From Streptomyces sp. NBC_00249 (GTDB taxonomy: Bacteria; Actinomycetota; Actinomycetes; Streptomycetales; Streptomycetaceae): a stretch of DNA of 64,000 bases. The stretch is from positions 186,001-250,000 of the forward strand of contig NZ_JAPEMV010000007.1 of the NCBI RefSeq assembly GCF_026342355.1. Reading direction: 5' to 3'. Under the pieces are notes generated by a model, which was not told where the DNA came from, searched no databases, and worked only from the letters and a program-made list of their open reading frames with translations. Shown piece after piece: positions 7,683 through 16,416 of the stretch; position 1 is the stretch's first letter, and each line of letters starts with the position of its first letter. The position numbers and the translations under genes are program-made.

Positions 7683-10535
7683 ATGACCGAAGAACTCTCA
7701 CCCGCCGAGCGGTACGCCGCTGCCCGGATCCGCGCCGCCGAAGAGGCCTCCGCCCTGGCCCCCTTCCGCGAGATGTACGAATTCGACCTGGACCCGTACC
7801 AGGTCGAGGCCTGCAAGGCACTGGAAGCCGGCAAGGGCGTCCTGGTCGCCGCCCCGACCGGCTCGGGCAAGACGATCGTCGGCGAGTTCGCCGTGCACCT
7901 CGCCCTCCAGCAGGGCCGCAAGTGCTTCTACACCACGCCCATCAAGGCCCTGTCGAACCAGAAGTTCGCCGACCTCGTCAAGCGCTACGGCGCCGACAAG
8001 GTGGGCCTGCTGACCGGCGACAACAGCGTCAACGGCGACGCCCCCGTGGTCGTGATGACCACCGAGGTGCTCCGCAACATGCTGTACGCGGGCTCCCAGG
8101 CGCTGACCGGCCTCGGCTACGTGGTCATGGACGAGGTGCACTACCTCTCCGACCGCTTCCGCGGCGCCGTCTGGGAAGAGGTGATCATCCACCTCCCCGA
8201 GTCCGTGACCCTGGTCTCCCTCTCCGCGACCGTCTCCAACGCCGAGGAGTTCGGCGACTGGCTCGACACCGTCCGCGGCGACACCGAGGTGATCGTCTCC
8301 GAGGAGCGGCCCGTACCGCTGTGGCAGCACGTCATGGCCGGCCGCCGGGTCTACGACCTCTTCGAGGAGGAGTCCGACCACGGAGGCCGCGGCTCCGCGC
8401 GCCGCGAGGTCAACCCCGACCTGCTGCGCATGGCCCGCGAGGAGAACAGCCGCAGCTACAGCCCCAAGGACCGGCGGCGCGGCAAGATGGTCCGCGAGGC
8501 CGACCGCGAGCGCGAACGCCGCTCGCGCAGCCGGATCTGGACGCCGTCGCGCCCCGAGGTCATCGCCCGCCTCGACAACGACGACCTGCTCCCCGCGATC
8601 AACTTCATCTTCAGCCGGGCCGGCTGCGAGGGCGCCGTCCAGCAGTGCCTGTACGCGGGCCTGCGGCTCAACGACGACGTCGCGCGCCTCAAGGTCCGCG
8701 AGATCGTCGAGGAGCGGACCGCCTCCATCCCGGCCGAGGACCTGCACGTCCTCGGCTACTACGAGTGGCTCGAAGCCCTGGAGCGCGGCGTCGCCGCGCA
8801 CCACGCGGGCATGCTGCCCACCTTCAAGGAGGTCGTCGAGGAGCTGTTCGTCCGCGGCCTCGTGAAGGCCGTCTTCGCCACCGAGACCCTCGCGCTCGGC
8901 ATCAACATGCCCGCGCGCACGGTCATCCTGGAGAAGCTCGTCAAGTGGAACGGTGAGCAGCACGCCGACATCACCCCCGGCGAGTACACGCAGCTCACCG
9001 GCCGGGCCGGGCGGCGCGGCATCGACGTCGAGGGCCACGCGGTGGTGCTGTGGCAGCGCGGCATGGACCCGGTGCAGCTCGCCGGGCTGGCGGGTACCCG
9101 TACGTATCCGCTGCGTTCCAGCTTCAAGCCCTCCTACAACATGGCCGTCAACCTGGTCCAGCAGTTCGGGCGGCACCGCTCCCGGGAACTCCTGGAGACC
9201 TCCTTCGCGCAGTTCCAGGCGGACCGCTCGGTCGTCGGCATCTCCAAGCAGGTGCAGCGCAACGAGGAGGGCCTCGACGGCTACCGCGAGGGCATGACCT
9301 GCCACCTCGGCGACTTCGAGGAGTACGCGCGGATGCGCCGCGACCTCAAGGACCGGGAGACCGACCTGGCCAAGCAGGGCGCCGCCCAGCGCCGGGTCCA
9401 GGCCGCCGGTTCGCTGGAGCGGCTCAAGCCGGGCGACATCATCCACGTGCCGACCGGCAAGTTCGCCGGCCTCGCACTGGTCCTGGACCCGGGCGTGCCG
9501 GCCGGGCGGGTCAACGGCCACCGCGGGCACGAGTACACCGAGGGCCCGCGCCCGCTGGTGCTCACCGCCGAGCGGCAGGTCAAGCGGCTCGCCGCGATCG
9601 ACTTCCCGGTCCCGGTCGAGGCCATCGACCGGATGCGGATCCCGAAGACCTTCAACGCCCGCTCCCCGCAGTCCCGCAGGGACCTGGCGACGGCCCTGCG
9701 CGCCAAGGCCGGGCACATCGCGCCCGAGCGGCACCGGCCCGGCCGGGCCGCCGCCGCCGACGACCGGGAGATCGCCCGGCTGCGCACCGCGCTGCGGGCG
9801 CACCCGTGCCACGGCTGCGACGAGCGCGAGGACCACGCCCGCTGGGCGGAGCGCTACCACCGGCTCAAGCGCGACACCCAGCAGCTGGAGCGGCGCATCG
9901 AGGGCCGCACCAACACCATCGCCCGCACCTTCGACCGGATCCACGCGCTTCTCACCGAGCTGGACTACCTGCGCGAGAACGAGGTCACCGTGCACGGCAG
10001 GCGCCTGGCCCGGCTCTACGGAGAGCTGGACCTGCTGGCCTCGGAGTGCCTGCGCGAGGGCGTCTGGGAAGGGCTGAGTCCAGCCGAACTGGCCGCCTGC
10101 GTCTCGGCGTTGGTCTTCGAGGCGCGCCAGTCCGACGACGCGGTGGCGCCGAAGGTGCCGGGCGGTGCGGCGAAGGCCGCGCTCGGCGAGATGGTCCGCA
10201 TCTGGGGCCGGCTCGACGCGCTGGAGGAGGAGCACCGCATCAACCAGGCGGAGGGTGTGGGCCAGCGCGAGCCGGACCTCGGCTTCGCGTGGGCGGCGTA
10301 CCAGTGGGCCTCGGACAAGAGCCTCGACGAGGTGCTGCGCGAGGCGGAGATGCCGGCCGGTGACTTCGTACGCTGGTGCAAGCAGGTCATCGACGTCCTC
10401 GGGCAGATCGCGGCGGCGGCTCCCGCCTCCTCGGCTCCGCCGTCCTCGGCGGGCGGAAGCACGGTGGCGCGAAATGCCCGCAAGGCCGTCGACGCCCTAC
10501 TTCGGGGTGTAGTGGCCTACAGTTCGGTCGGCTAG
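7683..10535 (+). CDS. helY: Ski2/Mtr4-like DEVH-box RNA helicase HelY
   Basis: Superfamily 2 helicase of 950 residues, the bacterial relative of the RNA-exosome helicases Ski2/Mtr4. Order of motifs: Walker A AAPTGSGKT (about 56-64), motif II DEVH (about 149), SLSATV motif III (about 179), motif VI QLTGRAGRRG (about 437-446), and a C-terminal DSHCT-type helical domain from about 770. A CHGCDERE segment near 716 is a possible metal site. ATG 7683 gives the family-like start MTEELSPAERY. There is no good ribosome site, and a TAGGCT box lies 10 bases upstream, so the transcript is leaderless or nearly so. The position next to tatC matches helY of mycobacteria, on which the name is based. Confidence 0.92.
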   Translation: MTEELSPAERYAAARIRAAEEASALAPFREMYEFDLDPYQVEACKALEAGKGVLVAAPTGSGKTIVGEFAVHLALQQGRKCFYTTPIKALSNQKFADLVKRYGADKVGLLTGDNSVNGDAPVVVMTTEVLRNMLYAGSQALTGLGYVVMDEVHYLSDRFRGAVWEEVIIHLPESVTLVSLSATVSNAEEFGDWLDTVRGDTEVIVSEERPVPLWQHVMAGRRVYDLFEEESDHGGRGSARREVNPDLLRMAREENSRSYSPKDRRRGKMVREADRERERRSRSRIWTPSRPEVIARLDNDDLLPAINFIFSRAGCEGAVQQCLYAGLRLNDDVARLKVREIVEERTASIPAEDLHVLGYYEWLEALERGVAAHHAGMLPTFKEVVEELFVRGLVKAVFATETLALGINMPARTVILEKLVKWNGEQHADITPGEYTQLTGRAGRRGIDVEGHAVVLWQRGMDPVQLAGLAGTRTYPLRSSFKPSYNMAVNLVQQFGRHRSRELLETSFAQFQADRSVVGISKQVQRNEEGLDGYREGMTCHLGDFEEYARMRRDLKDRETDLAKQGAAQRRVQAAGSLERLKPGDIIHVPTGKFAGLALVLDPGVPAGRVNGHRGHEYTEGPRPLVLTAERQVKRLAAIDFPVPVEAIDRMRIPKTFNARSPQSRRDLATALRAKAGHIAPERHRPGRAAAADDREIARLRTALRAHPCHGCDEREDHARWAERYHRLKRDTQQLERRIEGRTNTIARTFDRIHALLTELDYLRENEVTVHGRRLARLYGELDLLASECLREGVWEGLSPAELAACVSALVFEARQSDDAVAPKVPGGAAKAALGEMVRIWGRLDALEEEHRINQAEGVGQREPDLGFAWAAYQWASDKSLDEVLREAEMPAGDFVRWCKQVIDVLGQIAAAAPASSAPPSSAGGSTVARNARKAVDALLRGVVAYSSVG

Positions 10536-10613
10536 GCGCTTTTGGGGCTTCCTCCGAGAGCCTGGATGGCCGGATCTCATCTCTTGCCATGATCTTTTCG
10601 CCGTGTCCTGTGC

Positions 10614-10619
10614 GACGAT
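10614..10619 (+). promoter_or_regulatory. Possible -10 of a leaderless tetR promoter
   Basis: GACGAT ends 6 bases before the ATG at 10626, and no Shine-Dalgarno is visible. The box deviates at its first base from TANNNT, so support is modest. Confidence 0.3.
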
Positions 10620-10625
10620 CGGCGT

Positions 10626-11411
10626 ATGAGTGGGGGAACGGACGAAGGACCGAGACGGGTCGGTCGGCCACGCGCCGATCAACTGCGACCGGAGAGCGGC
10701 CGGCCGCCGCGCGAGGAACTCCTCTGCGCGGCGGCCGAGCTGTTCACACTGAAGGGGTACGCGGCCACCACCACACGAGCGGTGGCCGAACGGGCCGGGA
10801 TGCGCCAGGCCACGATGTACCACTACTTCGCGGGCAAGGAGGAACTCCTCGCCGAACTGCTGGAGTCCACGGTCGCGCCCTCGCTGGCGCTGTCCCGCAG
10901 ACTCCTGGCGGACGCCGCCCGGCCCGCCGCCGTCAGGCTGTGGGAGCTGTGCCGCTCGGACGTGCTGCTGCTGTGCGGGGGGCCGTACCACCTCGGCGCC
11001 CTGTACCTGCTGCCCGAGCTCCAGGGGGCGCGCCTGGGCCAGTTCCGGCGGATGCGCGACGAACTGCGCGAGGCGTACCGGACGTTGCTGCGCGCCACGG
11101 CCGTCGGCGACGAACTGGCCGGGGACAAGGCCGGACTGAGCCTGCGCAACGACCTGGTCTTCGGCCTGATCGAGGGCGTCATGCTGGTCCGCCGCTCCGA
11201 CCCGGGCCGCCCGGTGGCCGCCTTCGCGGAGGCCGCCGCCGACGCGGCCCTGCGCGTCGCGGGTCTCGACCGGGCCGACGAGCGGGCCGACGGCCAGGTC
11301 GGCGGCCGGGTCAGCGCTCGGGCAGTGGGGCCGGGCCGGCCTCCCAGCCCGCCCGGTCGTCCCAGGCCTGGAGGGTGCGACCCGACTCCAGCCGGTGCTC
11401 CACGCCCGTGA
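10626..11411 (+). CDS. TetR/AcrR family transcriptional regulator
   Basis: Predicted repressor of 261 residues. The N-terminal TetR helix-turn-helix (about 29-78) reads REELLCAAAELFTLKGYAAT and then AERAGMRQATMYHYFAGKEEL. The ligand domain runs to about residue 216. The last 45 residues are proline/glycine/arginine-rich, unlike a TetR fold, and are encoded antisense to the 3' end of the RluA-type gene (101-base tail-to-tail overlap). This suggests a lost stop and a read-through tail. There is no adjacent divergent target gene, so the target is unknown; autoregulation is possible. Confidence 0.85.
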   Translation: MSGGTDEGPRRVGRPRADQLRPESGRPPREELLCAAAELFTLKGYAATTTRAVAERAGMRQATMYHYFAGKEELLAELLESTVAPSLALSRRLLADAARPAAVRLWELCRSDVLLLCGGPYHLGALYLLPELQGARLGQFRRMRDELREAYRTLLRATAVGDELAGDKAGLSLRNDLVFGLIEGVMLVRRSDPGRPVAAFAEAAADAALRVAGLDRADERADGQVGGRVSARAVGPGRPPSPPGRPRPGGCDPTPAGAPRP

Positions 11412-12291
11412 CCGGGTCGGTGAACTCCAGCGACCTGGCCAGGAGCTGGAGCGGACGCCGGTAGTCCGCCGGGTCGGCCGCCTCCGCCACGACCGGGTAG
11501 ACCGGATCGCCGAGGATGGGCAGGCCCAGACCGCTCATGTGCACCCGCAGCTGGTGGGTGCGGCCGGTGTGCGGGGTCAGCCGGTAGCGGCCCAGGGCGC
11601 CGCGGGTCCCGATCAGCTCGACCAGGCTCTCCGCGTTGGGTTCGGCCCCCGGGTGCTCGATCACCGCCATCACCCCCCGCACCTTCTCGATGTTGCTGCG
11701 GACCAGGCGCGGGAGGTCCACCGCCGGGTCGTGGACGGCGAGGGCCTCGTACCGCTTGCGGACCTTCCGCTCCTGGAAGAGCAGCTGGTAGGCGCCGCGG
11801 TCCTCGGGGCGGATGCTGAACATCACCAGTCCGGCCGTCATCCGGTCCAGCCGGTGCGCCGGGCTCAGCGCGGGCAGGTCCAGCTCCTCGCGGAGCCGGG
11901 CCAGAGCGGTCTGGGTGACGTGGCTGCCGCGCGGGGTCGTCGCCAGGAAGTGCGGCTTGTCCACCACGAGGAGGTGCTCGTCGCGGTGCACGACCGGGAT
12001 CGGGAAGGGCACCGGCGGCTCGGGCGGCATGTCCCGGTGGAACCACAGCCAGCCGCCCGGCTCGTACGGGTCCTGCGGGCGCAGCACCCGGCCGCCCGGG
12101 CCCAGCACCCGGCCCGCCGCGAGCAGCCGGGCCATGGACTCGGCGCCGCGCGTGCCGGCGTAGCGCTCGGTCAGGTAGTCGCCGAGGACCGTCCACCTGC
12201 CCTCCGGGTCGGGGGGCAGGCGCATGCGGACCGGGTCGATACCGGACTGCTGGGGCAGGGGCGCGGGCGGGATGTGGGATCTGCGGCTCAT
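11311..12291 (-). CDS. RluA-family pseudouridine synthase
   Basis: Enzyme that isomerises uridine to pseudouridine in rRNA or tRNA, 326 residues. The catalytic segment HRLDRMTAGL places the nucleophilic Asp at residue 149. Other RluA elements are VVDKPHFLATTPRG, KRYEAL and LTPHTGRTHQLRVHM. The first 90 residues include a short S4-like region. ATG 12291 gives MSRRSHIPP; there is no clear ribosome site, and a TACGCT box lies 8 bases upstream. It follows the serine hydrolase gene by 19 bases in the same direction, so cotranscription is possible. The target uridine is unknown. Confidence 0.9.
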   Translation of the reverse strand: MSRRSHIPPAPLPQQSGIDPVRMRLPPDPEGRWTVLGDYLTERYAGTRGAESMARLLAAGRVLGPGGRVLRPQDPYEPGGWLWFHRDMPPEPPVPFPIPVVHRDEHLLVVDKPHFLATTPRGSHVTQTALARLREELDLPALSPAHRLDRMTAGLVMFSIRPEDRGAYQLLFQERKVRKRYEALAVHDPAVDLPRLVRSNIEKVRGVMAVIEHPGAEPNAESLVELIGTRGALGRYRLTPHTGRTHQLRVHMSGLGLPILGDPVYPVVAEAADPADYRRPLQLLARSLEFTDPVTGVEHRLESGRTLQAWDDRAGWEAGPAPLPER

Positions 12292-12310
12292 CGGGGACCA
12301 GCGTAGGCGG

Positions 12311-13897
12311 CTACTTCTGGGTGAAGGTGCCCAGGTGGGTCTCGTCCAGGTACTCGACGCGGACCGTGCCGTCGGAGAACGTCACCCCGGTGCGGCCGAC
12401 GGCGTTCTCGCCGGTGGTGACGAAGCTGAAGGTGTCGCCGTCGTAGTGGGTGAGCGGGTAGCGCAGGGGCTTGGGGCCGAGGGAGAGGGTCAGGCCGCCC
12501 TTGCCGCCCGGGTCGGCGGTGACGGTCAGCGGGCCGTAGTACGGGTTCTCGTAGGTGCCGGTGTACGCGCTGTCGTCGCGGGCCGGCTTCGCGCCCGCGG
12601 GCGGGTGCGCGTAGTCGGTGGCGGAGCGGTCCGCGTCGTCGATCCGTGCGTAGACCGAGGAGATCAGGGCCAGCCAGTCGGTGGTGGGGCCGCCGTGCTC
12701 GGCGGTGTCGAAGAAGTCCAGGGCCACCGCGTCGGGGAGACCGCCCACGGGGGCGGCGTTCGTCAGGACGACGATGCCGAGGCGCTCCAGGGGGAGCATC
12801 GTGACGTTGGTGTTCGCGCCGAGGTCGAAGGCACCGGAATGGCTCAGCCGCAGCCGGCCGGCGCTGTCGTAGGAGACGTTCCAGCCGAGGCCGTAGAACT
12901 GCGGGGTGCCGGAGGGGGTCCGGGCCTGCGCGACGATCTCGGGCAGGCGGGTGCGGTCGAGGGTGTCCGCGGGGACGATCCGCTTCCCGTCGAGGGTGCC
13001 GTCGGCGAGCTGCAGGCGCAGCCAGCGGGACATGTCGCGGGCGGTGGAACTGACCCCGCCGGCCGGGGCCTGGGCGTCGGCGTCGCGGACGAAGCGCGGG
13101 CTCCAGGTGCCGTCCGGGTTCTTGACGTGGCCGTACGCGCGGTCGGCGGCGCCCGCGTACGCGGAGAACTCGGTGCTGGTGTGCGTCATCCCGGCGGGCT
13201 TGAAGAGGGCGTCGGCGCTGAGCTTCTGCCAGCTCGTGCCGTGCGCGCGGGCGACGGCCTCGGCGGCGGCGGTGAAACCGAAGTTCGTGTAGGCGTAGCT
13301 CGCGCGGAACGGGGTGAGGGGTTCGAGGCGCAGGTGGTCGAAGATGTAAGGCTGCTCGTAGCCGAGGTCCTCGAGGAGGTCACCGGCGTGGTCGGGGAGG
13401 CCGCTGCGGTGCGAGAACAAGTCGGCGGTGGAGACGTGCGAGGTGACCCAGGGGTCCTTCAGGGCGAAGCCGGGCAGGCCGCCGGCGAGGGGCTTGTCCC
13501 AGGCGTCGGGGGAGGTGAGGGTGGCCGCGACCACCGTGGAGGAGATCGGCTTCGAGAGGGAGGCCAGCTGGAAGACGGTGTCGGGGCCGACGGTGGCGGG
13601 GTCGCCGACGCGGCGCAGGCCGTAGCCCTTGAGGTGGACGACCTTGTCGTTGTGGACGACGGCCACGGAGACGCCGGGGACGCCGGTGCGGCGCATCGCG
13701 TCCTCGACGGTGGCGTCGAGGCGGGCCAGGGCCTTTTCGACGGCGGCGTCGGTGAGGAGGGGTTTCGGGGCGGGGGGTGGGGTGGGGGCCGCTGTTCCGG
13801 CGGCGGAGGTGGGGGCGGCCGGGGGTGGCGCCGGGGCTCCTGCCGTTGCGAGGAGGACGGCGGCCCCGGCCCATCCCGCTGCGCGGAGCTTGCGCAT
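12311..13897 (-). CDS. Secreted serine hydrolase, class C beta-lactamase/DD-peptidase-like
   Basis: Predicted exported penicillin-binding-protein-like esterase or peptidase of 528 residues. The ATG at 13897 gives a signal peptide (MRKLRAAGWAGAAVLLATAG) and an Ala/Pro linker; the open frame further upstream runs through intergenic repeats and was rejected. Catalytic motifs: SxxK at Ser113-Lys116 (SLSK), YxN at Tyr203-Asn205 (YTN), and HSG late in the domain (LSHSGAF). A C-terminal beta-barrel-like domain (from about 430) follows, as in the pab87/DUF3471 type of these hydrolases. Substrate is unknown: peptidoglycan stem peptides, D-amino-acid peptides or esters are all possible. Confidence 0.88.
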   Translation of the reverse strand: MRKLRAAGWAGAAVLLATAGAPAPPPAAPTSAAGTAAPTPPPAPKPLLTDAAVEKALARLDATVEDAMRRTGVPGVSVAVVHNDKVVHLKGYGLRRVGDPATVGPDTVFQLASLSKPISSTVVAATLTSPDAWDKPLAGGLPGFALKDPWVTSHVSTADLFSHRSGLPDHAGDLLEDLGYEQPYIFDHLRLEPLTPFRASYAYTNFGFTAAAEAVARAHGTSWQKLSADALFKPAGMTHTSTEFSAYAGAADRAYGHVKNPDGTWSPRFVRDADAQAPAGGVSSTARDMSRWLRLQLADGTLDGKRIVPADTLDRTRLPEIVAQARTPSGTPQFYGLGWNVSYDSAGRLRLSHSGAFDLGANTNVTMLPLERLGIVVLTNAAPVGGLPDAVALDFFDTAEHGGPTTDWLALISSVYARIDDADRSATDYAHPPAGAKPARDDSAYTGTYENPYYGPLTVTADPGGKGGLTLSLGPKPLRYPLTHYDGDTFSFVTTGENAVGRTGVTFSDGTVRVEYLDETHLGTFTQK

Positions 13898-14000
13898 GGG
13901 GTCATTGTCCCGCCGGGGGTGCGGGGGCGCGCGGTGGGTGGGGGCGGCGTGGCCGTGCCGGTCCCGTGCCGGGTGCGGGTGGGTGGGGGCGGGGGTGCCG

Positions 14001-14137
14001 CTGCGCGGAGCTGGTCCCCGCCCCGCCCTTTCTCCGTTTCCTGGGGCTCCGCCCCAGACCCCGCGCCTCAAACGCCGGCGGGGCTGAACGATCGGGGCTC
14101 CGCCCCGGACCCCGCGCCTCAAACGCCGGCGGGGCTG
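14001..14137. repeat. Dispersed Streptomyces-type intergenic repeat, two copies
   Basis: Two copies (about 14041-14086 and 14093-14137) share a GGGGCTCCGCCCC stem followed by GACCCCGCGCCTCAAACG and then a CCGGCGGGGCTG block. A related leader (CTGCGCGGAGCTGGTCCCC, 14008 onward) precedes them. The same family recurs at 22116-22163, 31880-32008 and inside a gene at 44305-44414. Short GGCTGGAGGG tandem units follow at 14131-14160. The 263 bases between the hydrolase and SIP genes hold nothing else that I can see. Confidence 0.8.
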
Positions 14138-14160
14138 GAGGGGGCTGGAGGGGGCTGGGG

Positions 14161-15006
14161 TCAGGCGGCGGCTGGGGTGCGGAGTTCTTGTTCGGCTTCT
14201 ACCGTGGCGTTCCAGTCGCGCTTGATCGCGCGCCAGCCCTCGTCCGTCTCGCCCTGGCGCCAGTAGCCCGAGATGGAGAGGCGGTCGCGGGCTACGCCGC
14301 GGTCCAGGCGGAGGTGGCGGCGGAGTTCCTTCACGAAGCCCGCCTCGCCGTGGACGAAGGCGTGGACGTCGGAGGACGGGAAGATCATTCCGGTGACCGC
14401 TTCGACCAGGGCCGCGCCCGCCGGGCGGTGGCCGCGGTGGAGCCAGACCGGGGCGATGCCGTCCGGAGTGGTGATCCGCTGCTCGTCGGCCGGGCCGCCG
14501 ACCTCGATGAAGGCGCGTACGTCCGCACCCGCCGGCATCCGCTCCATCGCGGCGGCGATGGCCGGGAGGGCGCTCTCGTCGCCCGCCAGGAGGTGCCAGC
14601 CGGCCATCGGGGCGGGGGCGTAGGAGCCGCCCGGGCCGAGGAAGCGTACGAGCTCGCCCGGCTGGACCCGGGCCGCCCAGGGGCCGGCCAGGCCCTCGTC
14701 GCCGTGGACGACGAAGTCCAGGGTCAGCTCCCGGCGGGCCGGGTCCCAGGCGCGGACCGTGTAGGCGCGCTGGCGGGGCCAGTCCTCGCGGCGGTGGGTG
14801 GCGCGGATGGCGTCGAGGTCCCAGGGATGCGCGTACCGCACGCCCTCGGGCGCGAACAGGAGTTTCACGTAGTGGTCGGTGTACACGCCCGCGCCGAAGT
14901 CGGCCAGCCCGTCACCGCCCAGCACGATCCGGACCATGTGCGGCGTCAGCCGCTCGGTGCGTACGACGACAGCGGTGCCGACTGTGCGGGCGCGTCCTTC
15001 TGCCAC
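14161..15006 (-). CDS. Siderophore-interacting FAD protein (SIP family)
   Basis: Flavin-dependent ferric-siderophore reductase of the SIP/ViuB family, 281 residues, releasing iron from imported siderophores in the cytoplasm. FAD-binding signature RAYTVR is at 80-85, with a beta-barrel domain before it. The NAD(P)H domain follows and ends in the family's conserved SGYWRQGETDEGWRAIKRDW near the C-terminus. ATG 15006 is the start. A palindromic iron box lies 24-39 bases upstream (15030-15045), so expression should be repressed by a DmdR/IdeR-type regulator when iron is plentiful. No siderophore synthesis genes are adjacent. Confidence 0.92.
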   Translation of the reverse strand: MAEGRARTVGTAVVVRTERLTPHMVRIVLGGDGLADFGAGVYTDHYVKLLFAPEGVRYAHPWDLDAIRATHRREDWPRQRAYTVRAWDPARRELTLDFVVHGDEGLAGPWAARVQPGELVRFLGPGGSYAPAPMAGWHLLAGDESALPAIAAAMERMPAGADVRAFIEVGGPADEQRITTPDGIAPVWLHRGHRPAGAALVEAVTGMIFPSSDVHAFVHGEAGFVKELRRHLRLDRGVARDRLSISGYWRQGETDEGWRAIKRDWNATVEAEQELRTPAAA

Positions 15007-15029
15007 GGCGTCTCCCTGAACTTACGAAG

Positions 15030-15045
15030 CTTAGGATTACCTAAG
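15030..15045. promoter_or_regulatory. Iron box (DmdR/IdeR-type operator)
   Basis: CTTAGG, ATTA, CCTAAG is a perfect palindrome, extended on one side by GTTAG, closely matching half sites of the TTAGGTTAGGCTAACCTAA consensus. It lies in the 47-base gap just upstream of the SIP gene. Confidence 0.7.
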
Positions 15046-15053
15046 TTAGCACC

Positions 15054-15977
15054 TCATGGGCGCAGCGCGCTGCTCAGGCGTGACATCGCTCCTCCCAGAC
15101 CCCACCGATGGGCGAGTGCGTCGACCGTTTCGGGGTGCTTCGGGGTGTGGGGGAGGGCGGGGTCGAAGGCGGGGAGCGGGACGTCGGAGGCGACCTGGAC
15201 GACCTTGGGGGCCACCGCGAGGTACGGACGGGACTCGTCGAGCCTCTTGCGCTGGGTGGGGGTCAGCTTCGACTTCGGGTCGTCGATCGCCGCGATGATC
15301 CCGGCCAGGGTGCCGTAGGCGTCGAGGAGCTTGGCGGCGGTCTTCTCGCCGATGCCGGGAACGCCCGGCAGGCCGTCGCTCGGGTCGCCGCGCAGCAACG
15401 CGAGGTCCGCGTAGCCGGGGCCGTCGACCCCGTACTTCTCGCGGAGCCAGGCCTCGTCCGTCACCTGGAGGCTGCCGACGCCCTTGAGGGGGTAGAGGAC
15501 CCGGCGCCGCTTGGCGTCGTCCACCAGCTGGTAGAGGTCCCGGTCGCCCGTGACGATGTCCACCGGGCCGCTCGCGCGGGTGGTCAGCGTGCCGATCACG
15601 TCGTCCGCCTCGTACCCGGCGACGCCCACCCGGGCGATCCCGAAGGCGTCCAGCGCGGCCTCGATGACCGGTACCTGCGGGGCGAGGGTGTCGGGGGTCT
15701 CCTCCAGGTCGGGCCCGGACTCCGCCTCCTCGGCGACCCGGTGCGCCTTGTAGGAGGGGATGAGCTCCACCCGCCAGTGCGGCCGCCAGTCCGCGTCCAT
15801 GCAGGCCACCAGGTCGTCGGGGCGGTGGTCCTGCACCAGCCGGCCGATGAAGTCGAGCAGCCCGCGCACGGCGTTGACCGGAGTGCCGTCGGGGGCCTTC
15901 ACGGAGTCCGGCACACCGAAGTAGGCGCGGTAGTAGAGGGAGGCGGTGTCCAGGAGCATCAGGCGTCGTGTCGTCAC
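15054..15977 (-). CDS. 5'-3' exonuclease (PolI small-fragment-like, flap endonuclease family)
   Basis: Stand-alone 5' nuclease of 307 residues, like the N-terminal domain of DNA polymerase I. Metal-binding carboxylates lie in MLLDTASLYYRAYFG (about 7-21), GYEADDVIGTL and DIVTGDRDLYQLVDD. A helix-three-turn-helix, SDGLPGVPGIGEKTAAKLL, contacts DNA. The start is GTG 15977, giving VTTRRLMLLDT at the beginning of the fold; the 53 extra in-frame codons upstream are proline/arginine-rich and unlikely. No Shine-Dalgarno is seen. Likely role: removal of RNA primers or flaps, redundant with PolA. Confidence 0.9.
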   Translation of the reverse strand: MTTRRLMLLDTASLYYRAYFGVPDSVKAPDGTPVNAVRGLLDFIGRLVQDHRPDDLVACMDADWRPHWRVELIPSYKAHRVAEEAESGPDLEETPDTLAPQVPVIEAALDAFGIARVGVAGYEADDVIGTLTTRASGPVDIVTGDRDLYQLVDDAKRRRVLYPLKGVGSLQVTDEAWLREKYGVDGPGYADLALLRGDPSDGLPGVPGIGEKTAAKLLDAYGTLAGIIAAIDDPKSKLTPTQRKRLDESRPYLAVAPKVVQVASDVPLPAFDPALPHTPKHPETVDALAHRWGLGGAMSRLSSALRP

Positions 15978-16416
15978 GGAGTCGATGATGCCGCACCCGT
16001 CGGGCGCCCGACCCTCGCCCGGAGTCACCTGCGGTGATGAAGCCGTCACTCCAACAGTTCGCCCGGCGCGCGCCCGCGCGGTCCTTCCCGGAGGGTGTTG
16101 ATCACTGGCAGGACGTCCTGCCCGCCCGGTCCCCACGCGAGGAGTCTCGGACGCCGATGCCCGCCACCGCCGCCCCCGTCGCCGTCCGCCGCGGCGTGCT
16201 CATATGCGGTCGGCCGACGGCTGCCTGACGACCCGTCGTCGGGGCGGGCTCCGGCGGACCGCCGTGATGCCGGTGTCCGTGACGAGCCGATCGCCCTCGG
16301 TGTCCGTGCCGGTGCCGGTGCCCGTTCCCGGGTGGCCGTCGTCCGTGCGCCCGGCCCGGGCACCGCCGACCGCCCTTCCCGCCCTCCCGCCCCGCCCCCA
16401 CCCAGGAGCCCCCACG
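15978..16416. other. 439-bp intergenic region with a 16-bp perfect palindrome
   Basis: Divergent spacer between the exonuclease and peroxidase genes. It contains the perfect palindrome GGCAGGACGTCCTGCC at 16107-16122, a possible operator. A 23-codon open frame (16157-16228) has GAGGAG upstream but nothing that resembles a known leader peptide. No promoter was identified with confidence. Confidence 0.4.

Noticed and set aside
7698..10235. 845-codon antisense frame over helY
   Set aside because: Shadow of the helicase gene; lacks any domain and ribosome site.
13898..14122. 75-codon N-terminal extension of the serine hydrolase
   Set aside because: Translates the intergenic repeats; the signal peptide begins at 13897.
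14041..14137. Repeats considered as a CRISPR array
   Set aside because: Only two copies, no regular spacers, no cas genes; same sequence is scattered singly elsewhere.
16157..16228. 23-codon open frame with GAGGAG upstream, possible leader peptide
   Set aside because: No runs of regulatory codons or following attenuator. Could be chance.
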